Origin: Fimbriimonadaceae bacterium
Lineage (GTDB): Bacteria > Armatimonadota > Fimbriimonadia > Fimbriimonadales > Fimbriimonadaceae
Direction: 5' to 3'
Length of the DNA: 34,643 nt
Assembly (NCBI GenBank): GCA_023957775.1
Contig: JAMLGR010000022.1
Coordinates: 1 to 34,643 of the forward strand
The stretch's first letter is position 1; each line of letters starts with the position of its first letter. The notes beneath the pieces are model-generated. The model did not search any database, was not told the DNA's origin, and saw only the letters and a program-made list of their open reading frames with translations. Made by a program: the position numbers and the translations under genes. Below are positions 31,519 through 34,643 of the stretch, in pieces.

Positions 31519-31557
31519 TTGACATTACTCAGTGAAGGTAATAAAATACCTCTCATG
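31519..31557 (+). promoter_or_regulatory. Perfect sigma-70-type promoter with leaderless ATG
   Basis: TTGACA (31519-31524), a 17-bp spacer, TAAAAT (31542-31547), 7 nt, then ATG at 31555. This is the only complete consensus promoter in the window and it fixes the geometry used to read the others. Its A/T content is clearly higher than that of its surroundings. Confidence 0.85.
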
Positions 31558-31950
31558 AGTACATCGGGCCAGTCGGGCGTTATTGCTTCTTATCGGCAGT
31601 TGGACGTTTGGAACCTGTCGATGGACCTTGCTGTGTCGGTCTACGAAATCACAAAGTTACTTCCCAAGGATGAGCAGTTTGGGCTTTGCAGCCAGATGCA
31701 ACGGGCGGCGGTGTCGATACCCTCGAATATCGCCGAGGGCAATGCTCGGGGGTCTCGAAAGGAGTACGCGCGCTTCATCTCGATCGCCATCGGGAGTCTG
31801 AGCGAACTCACAACGGTCCTCCAACTTGCACGCGTGCTCGACCTCCTCCCAGAGGACCCCGCTCTCACAGAAAAGTGCAGAAGAGTCGCCGAGATGCTCA
31901 TCCGCCTTCGCCAAGCCCTAGAAAAACCCCCCACCAACTCCCGTCAATAA
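31555..31950 (+). CDS. Four-helix bundle protein (23S rRNA intervening-sequence protein family)
   Basis: The 131-residue product matches the small S23/IVS-type four-helix bundle family: SYRQLDVWNLSMDLAVSVYEIT, FGLCSQMQRAAVSIPSNIAEGNARGSRKEYARFISIAIGSLSELTTVLQLA. First seen in ORFs inside intervening sequences of 23S rRNA genes, the family is now known mostly from free-standing genes and has an unestablished role. It forms pentamers and has been proposed to interact with nucleic acids. Codon use is less GC-rich than in the neighbours and its promoter is a perfect consensus, consistent with recent acquisition. It ends convergently with the next gene, overlapping by 7 bp. Confidence 0.9.
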   Translation: MSTSGQSGVIASYRQLDVWNLSMDLAVSVYEITKLLPKDEQFGLCSQMQRAAVSIPSNIAEGNARGSRKEYARFISIAIGSLSELTTVLQLARVLDLLPEDPALTEKCRRVAEMLIRLRQALEKPPTNSRQ

Positions 31951-34577
31951 CCCCCGACTCCCGACTCCCGTCCCCCCCGACTCCCGACTCCCGATTCCCG
32001 TCCCCCCCGATTCCCGATTCCCGACTCCCGTCCCCCCGATTCCCGATTCCCGACTCCCGTCCCCCTCACCTCCAGCACCGCGGTCTGCACCGTGTCGCCG
32101 ACCGTGAGGCGGACGAGGAACTCTCCGGTGTCGATGCCGCCGCCCCTTCGTCCCGCGCCGGCGCGGCGGAGGTTCCAGTTCACCGTGTTGATCCCCGCGT
32201 CCTTGCTGGCGCGCGGGGTGGCGATCACGTTGCCCTCGATGTCGAGGATCTCGACCTTCACGTCGCCCGCGGGCACGGTCTTGAGATAGTAGGAGATCGA
32301 GGCGCCGTAGGTCGGATTCGGCGCGGTGTACCGCTTCATGCCGTTGAACGCGTCGAACATGTTCTGGTAGAAGCTATACGCCAGCGCGGGGTCGGGGTCG
32401 AACAGGTGGACGTCCTCCTCCCGCACCTTCGCCGTGAGCTGGCGCAGGGGCGAGATGTTCGTCACGAACACGCCGCGGCCGTGCGTGCCGACCACGAGGT
32501 CGCCGTCGCGCGGATGGATCACCAGGTCTTGGCACGCGGTGGTGGGCATCCCGTTCATGAACCGGTTCCAGCTCTTGCCGCCATCGAGCGACACGTGAAG
32601 GCCCGTCTCGGTGCCCACCACGAGGAGGTCGGGGTTGATCGCATCCTCCCGGATCACGGAGACCTCCTCGTGAGGCAGATTCCCCGCGATCGAGCTCCAC
32701 GTCTTCCCAAAGTCGGTCGTCTTGTACACGTACGGCGTGGTGTCGTCCTCGCGGAATCCGGTGATCGTCACGTACGCGGTCCCCGCGGCGTGCGAGGAGG
32801 CGACCACGCGGCTGATCCACCACTCCTTCGGCGCGTCCGGCAGATTCTCGTTCACCTGCGTCCAGTTCACGCCGCCGTCCTGCGACACCCACACGTTGCC
32901 GTCGTCGGTCCCGGCCCAAAGCACGCCGATCTTCACCGGCGACTCGTCGATCGTCGTGATCGTGCAGTGGGGAACGTTCCCCTTGATCTTCTCCTCGTGC
33001 TGGGTCGTGAGGTCGGGGCTGACCGTCGCCCACGTGTTCCCGCGGTCCACGGACCGGTACAGCTTGTTGCCTGCCCAGTAGAGGGTCTTCGCGTTGTGCG
33101 GCGAGAGGAAGAAGGGCGACATCCAGTTCGCTCGCTGCCCCTGCTCGCGCGGCCGAATCGAGCGGCTCGTGCGCGTCTTCGCGTCGAACCGGGTGATGCT
33201 GCCGAACTGGGACGACGTGTAGATCGTGTCGGGGTCCTCGGGGTCGGCGATCGAGTAGAACCCGTCGCCGCCGCTGATCGCGATCCAGTCCGAGTTGGCG
33301 ATGCCCGAAGGCACGCGCGAGCGCGACGGGCCGCGCCAGGCGCCGTTGTCCTGCAGTCCGCCCATCACGTTGTAGGGCACGGCCATGTCCACGCTGATCG
33401 CGTAGAACTGCGGAATGGGAAGGTTGTCGATGAACTCCCACGTCTCGCACCCGTCGTAGGTCTCGTACAGGCCGCCGTCGTTGCCGAGGAACTGGTGCTT
33501 GCTGTTCGCCGGGTCGATCCAGAGGGCGTGGTGGTCCACGTGGATCTGGCGGTCGATCCCGCCCTTGAACGTCTTGCCGCCATCGTCGCTGCGCGAGCAG
33601 TTCACGCCCACGACCGTGACGTTCTCGGGATCGTTGGGGTCGACGAAGATCTTGCCGTAGTAGGACCCTCCGGGAACGTTCGAGGTGCCGGGGCGCGACC
33701 AGTTTTTGCCGGCATCGTCCGTGCGCCACACCCCGATGCCGCGCGGCGTCGTCGTGATGATCGTCGCGTAGACCGTCGAGGGCTTCAGCTTGGGAATGGC
33801 CAACCCGATGCGTCCGAGGTCGCCCTCCGGCAGCCCTTGGGTGAGCTTTGTCCACGTCTTGCCCGCATCGCTGGTTTTGTAGATTGCGGAGCCGGGTCCG
33901 GTCTCCCGGATGTTCCACGCCCTGCGGAGGCGGTCCATCGAGGCCGCGTAGAGCACCTTGGAGTCGGCAGGGTTCGCGACGATGTCGATGAACCCGGTCG
34001 TGTCGTTCTCCCCCTCGAGAACGCGCGTCCAGGTCACGCCGCCGTCGGTGGTTTTGTAGATGCCGCGCTCGCCACCGGACCGGTAGAGCGGGCCTTGCGC
34101 CGCGACGTACACCGTGTTGGGGTTCTTGGGATCGATGGCGATACGCCCGATGTGCCAACTGTCCCGCAGGCCCATGTTCAGCCACGTCTTGCCGCCGTCG
34201 ACCGACTTGTACACGCCGTCGCCGTAGTGGCTGGACCGTTGGTTGTTGTTTTCGCCGGTGCCGACCCAGATCGTGTCGGGATCGCTGGGCGCGATCGCCA
34301 CATCGCCGATCGAGATGGTGGGATTGCGGTCGAAGATCGGTGTCCACGTCGTGCAGTTGTTGGTGGTCTTCCACAGGCCGCCGTTCGACGCCGCGACGTA
34401 CACGGTTCCCGGTTGGGCGGGGTGGGCCTCGATGTCCACCACGCGTCCCCCGGTCACGGCGGGCCCCAGGTTTCGGAACTCGAACGGCTTGAGGAGGTCG
34501 GCGTCCGAAGGACCCGACTGCGCAACGACGAAGGCGCTAGCCAAAGCCAGCGCCAGGGTGGACACGGTTCTTCCCAT
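31944..34577 (-). CDS. Secreted Asp-box (BNR/sortilin-like) beta-propeller protein
   Basis: The 877-residue product has a signal peptide (MGRTVSTLALALASAFVVAQ) and at least nine Asp-box turns of the form S-x-D-x-G-x-T-W, for example SVDGGKTWLNM, TTDGGVTWTRV, TSDAGKTWTKL, SQDGGVNWTQV and SLDGGKSWNRF. This is the arrangement of sortilin/VPS10-like and sialidase-type propellers (probably two propellers), followed by a small beta domain (GDVKVEILDIEGNVIATPRA). No sialidase active-site set was recognised, so enzymatic activity is not claimed. Such proteins are abundant and exported in Armatimonadota, Planctomycetes and Bacteroidetes. The natural C-terminus appears to be near TAVLEV. The last ~38 residues are a translated heptamer array. 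An alternative start is the GTG at 34580. Confidence 0.88.
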   Translation of the reverse strand: MGRTVSTLALALASAFVVAQSGPSDADLLKPFEFRNLGPAVTGGRVVDIEAHPAQPGTVYVAASNGGLWKTTNNCTTWTPIFDRNPTISIGDVAIAPSDPDTIWVGTGENNNQRSSHYGDGVYKSVDGGKTWLNMGLRDSWHIGRIAIDPKNPNTVYVAAQGPLYRSGGERGIYKTTDGGVTWTRVLEGENDTTGFIDIVANPADSKVLYAASMDRLRRAWNIRETGPGSAIYKTSDAGKTWTKLTQGLPEGDLGRIGLAIPKLKPSTVYATIITTTPRGIGVWRTDDAGKNWSRPGTSNVPGGSYYGKIFVDPNDPENVTVVGVNCSRSDDGGKTFKGGIDRQIHVDHHALWIDPANSKHQFLGNDGGLYETYDGCETWEFIDNLPIPQFYAISVDMAVPYNVMGGLQDNGAWRGPSRSRVPSGIANSDWIAISGGDGFYSIADPEDPDTIYTSSQFGSITRFDAKTRTSRSIRPREQGQRANWMSPFFLSPHNAKTLYWAGNKLYRSVDRGNTWATVSPDLTTQHEEKIKGNVPHCTITTIDESPVKIGVLWAGTDDGNVWVSQDGGVNWTQVNENLPDAPKEWWISRVVASSHAAGTAYVTITGFREDDTTPYVYKTTDFGKTWSSIAGNLPHEEVSVIREDAINPDLLVVGTETGLHVSLDGGKSWNRFMNGMPTTACQDLVIHPRDGDLVVGTHGRGVFVTNISPLRQLTAKVREEDVHLFDPDPALAYSFYQNMFDAFNGMKRYTAPNPTYGASISYYLKTVPAGDVKVEILDIEGNVIATPRASKDAGINTVNWNLRRAGAGRRGGGIDTGEFLVRLTVGDTVQTAVLEVRGTGVGNRESGGRESGIGNRGGRESGVGSRGGRESGVGGY
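31951..32060. repeat. Heptamer array with ~30-bp higher-order period, inside the 3' end of the Asp-box gene
   Basis: GACTCCC and GATTCCC words in groups of three to four are separated by CGTCCCCCC-type spacers at about 31969, 31999, 32029 and 32058, giving a superimposed period of 29-30 bp. The opposing gene reads through the whole array before its stop, adding a tail of repeated R-E-S-G and N-R motifs. Confidence 0.9.
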
Positions 34578-34622
34578 CACAGGGACTACTTCGGCGGAGC
34601 GGGAGCGGGTTCCTTTGGGGGC

Positions 34623-34643
34623 GTTGGTCGTCTATCGTTGGTC
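34623..34643. repeat. Heptamer array cut by the window edge (GTTGGTC, GTCTATC, GTTGGTC)
   Basis: Three words of two kinds in 7-bp register fill the last 21 bases. It lies upstream of the start of the Asp-box gene and may sit behind the stop of a gene outside the window. Confidence 0.85.

Noticed and set aside
31944-34577. Active sialidase
   Set aside because: Asp-boxes are structural turns. The Arg triad and Tyr/Glu pair of sialidases were not recognised.
1-34643. tRNA, rRNA or riboswitch
   Set aside because: No cloverleaf-like or T-loop sequence and no known riboswitch core was recognised by eye in the gaps. A covariance-model scan would be decisive but could not be run.

Overview
The window is a high-GC bacterial chromosome segment of ordinary housekeeping genes, most likely from a Fimbriimonas-like member of the Armatimonadota. 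That placement is inferred. It rests on a pseudopilin-like protein with a C-terminal DGH segment, a futalosine-pathway menaquinone gene, a large Asp-box (sortilin-like) secreted protein, and many genes that appear to be transcribed without a leader. No rRNA, tRNA, CRISPR, phage or plasmid gene was seen.

Layout: 101-2815 is a secreted protein of unknown function with 12 D-x-x-G-x-D-x-Y repeats and HEAT-like repeats. 2884-9606 carries pyrimidine/arginine precursor synthesis: carA, then a GH97 glycosidase gene, then a carB split exactly at its internal duplication into two genes. 9741-13000 (minus) holds a large exported protein with an STN-like start and a VanZ-like membrane protein, separated by dispersed repeats. 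surE follows at 13063. 13819-14757 is non-coding and holds six tandem copies of a roughly 136-bp multi-hairpin repeat. Two overlapping YcxB-like membrane genes (minus) lie back to back with a liuC-like hydratase and a biotin carboxylase that lacks its carrier domain. Then come a pseudopilin-like gene (minus), an aspartase/fumarase (minus), accB with a nitrilase-family amidase (plus), an exported protein and mqnC (minus). A tight minus-strand operon lysA - M50 protease - trpS - HAD hydrolase diverges from dxr - rseP - short TauE protein - Gfo/Idh/MocA oxidoreductase - four-helix-bundle gene (plus). An Asp-box protein (minus) ends the window.

Two features run through the whole window. First, at least 13 genes have a TANNNT- or CANNNT-type -10 hexamer ending 5-9 nt before the start codon, so their mRNAs should begin at or next to the start codon. 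The best case, at 31519-31557, has a perfect TTGACA, a 17-nt spacer, TAAAAT, 7 nt and then ATG. Second, the intergenic gaps carry short arrays of 7-bp words that all fit one frame, G-NNNN-TC (GA-NNNN-C on the other strand). Different words follow one another in register, and most arrays start within about 8 nt of a stop codon. In some places opposite-facing words form hairpins that resemble terminators. I consider this heptamer family the most interesting unexplained element here.

Other dispersed repeats are a REP/BIME-like palindromic family (1-32, 12018-12203, 13895-14750), a 61-bp tandem duplication across the carB2 stop, and two further intergenic repeats (7845-7897, 28768-28880). The long antisense ORFs across this GC-rich sequence are shadows or translated repeats and are not annotated.
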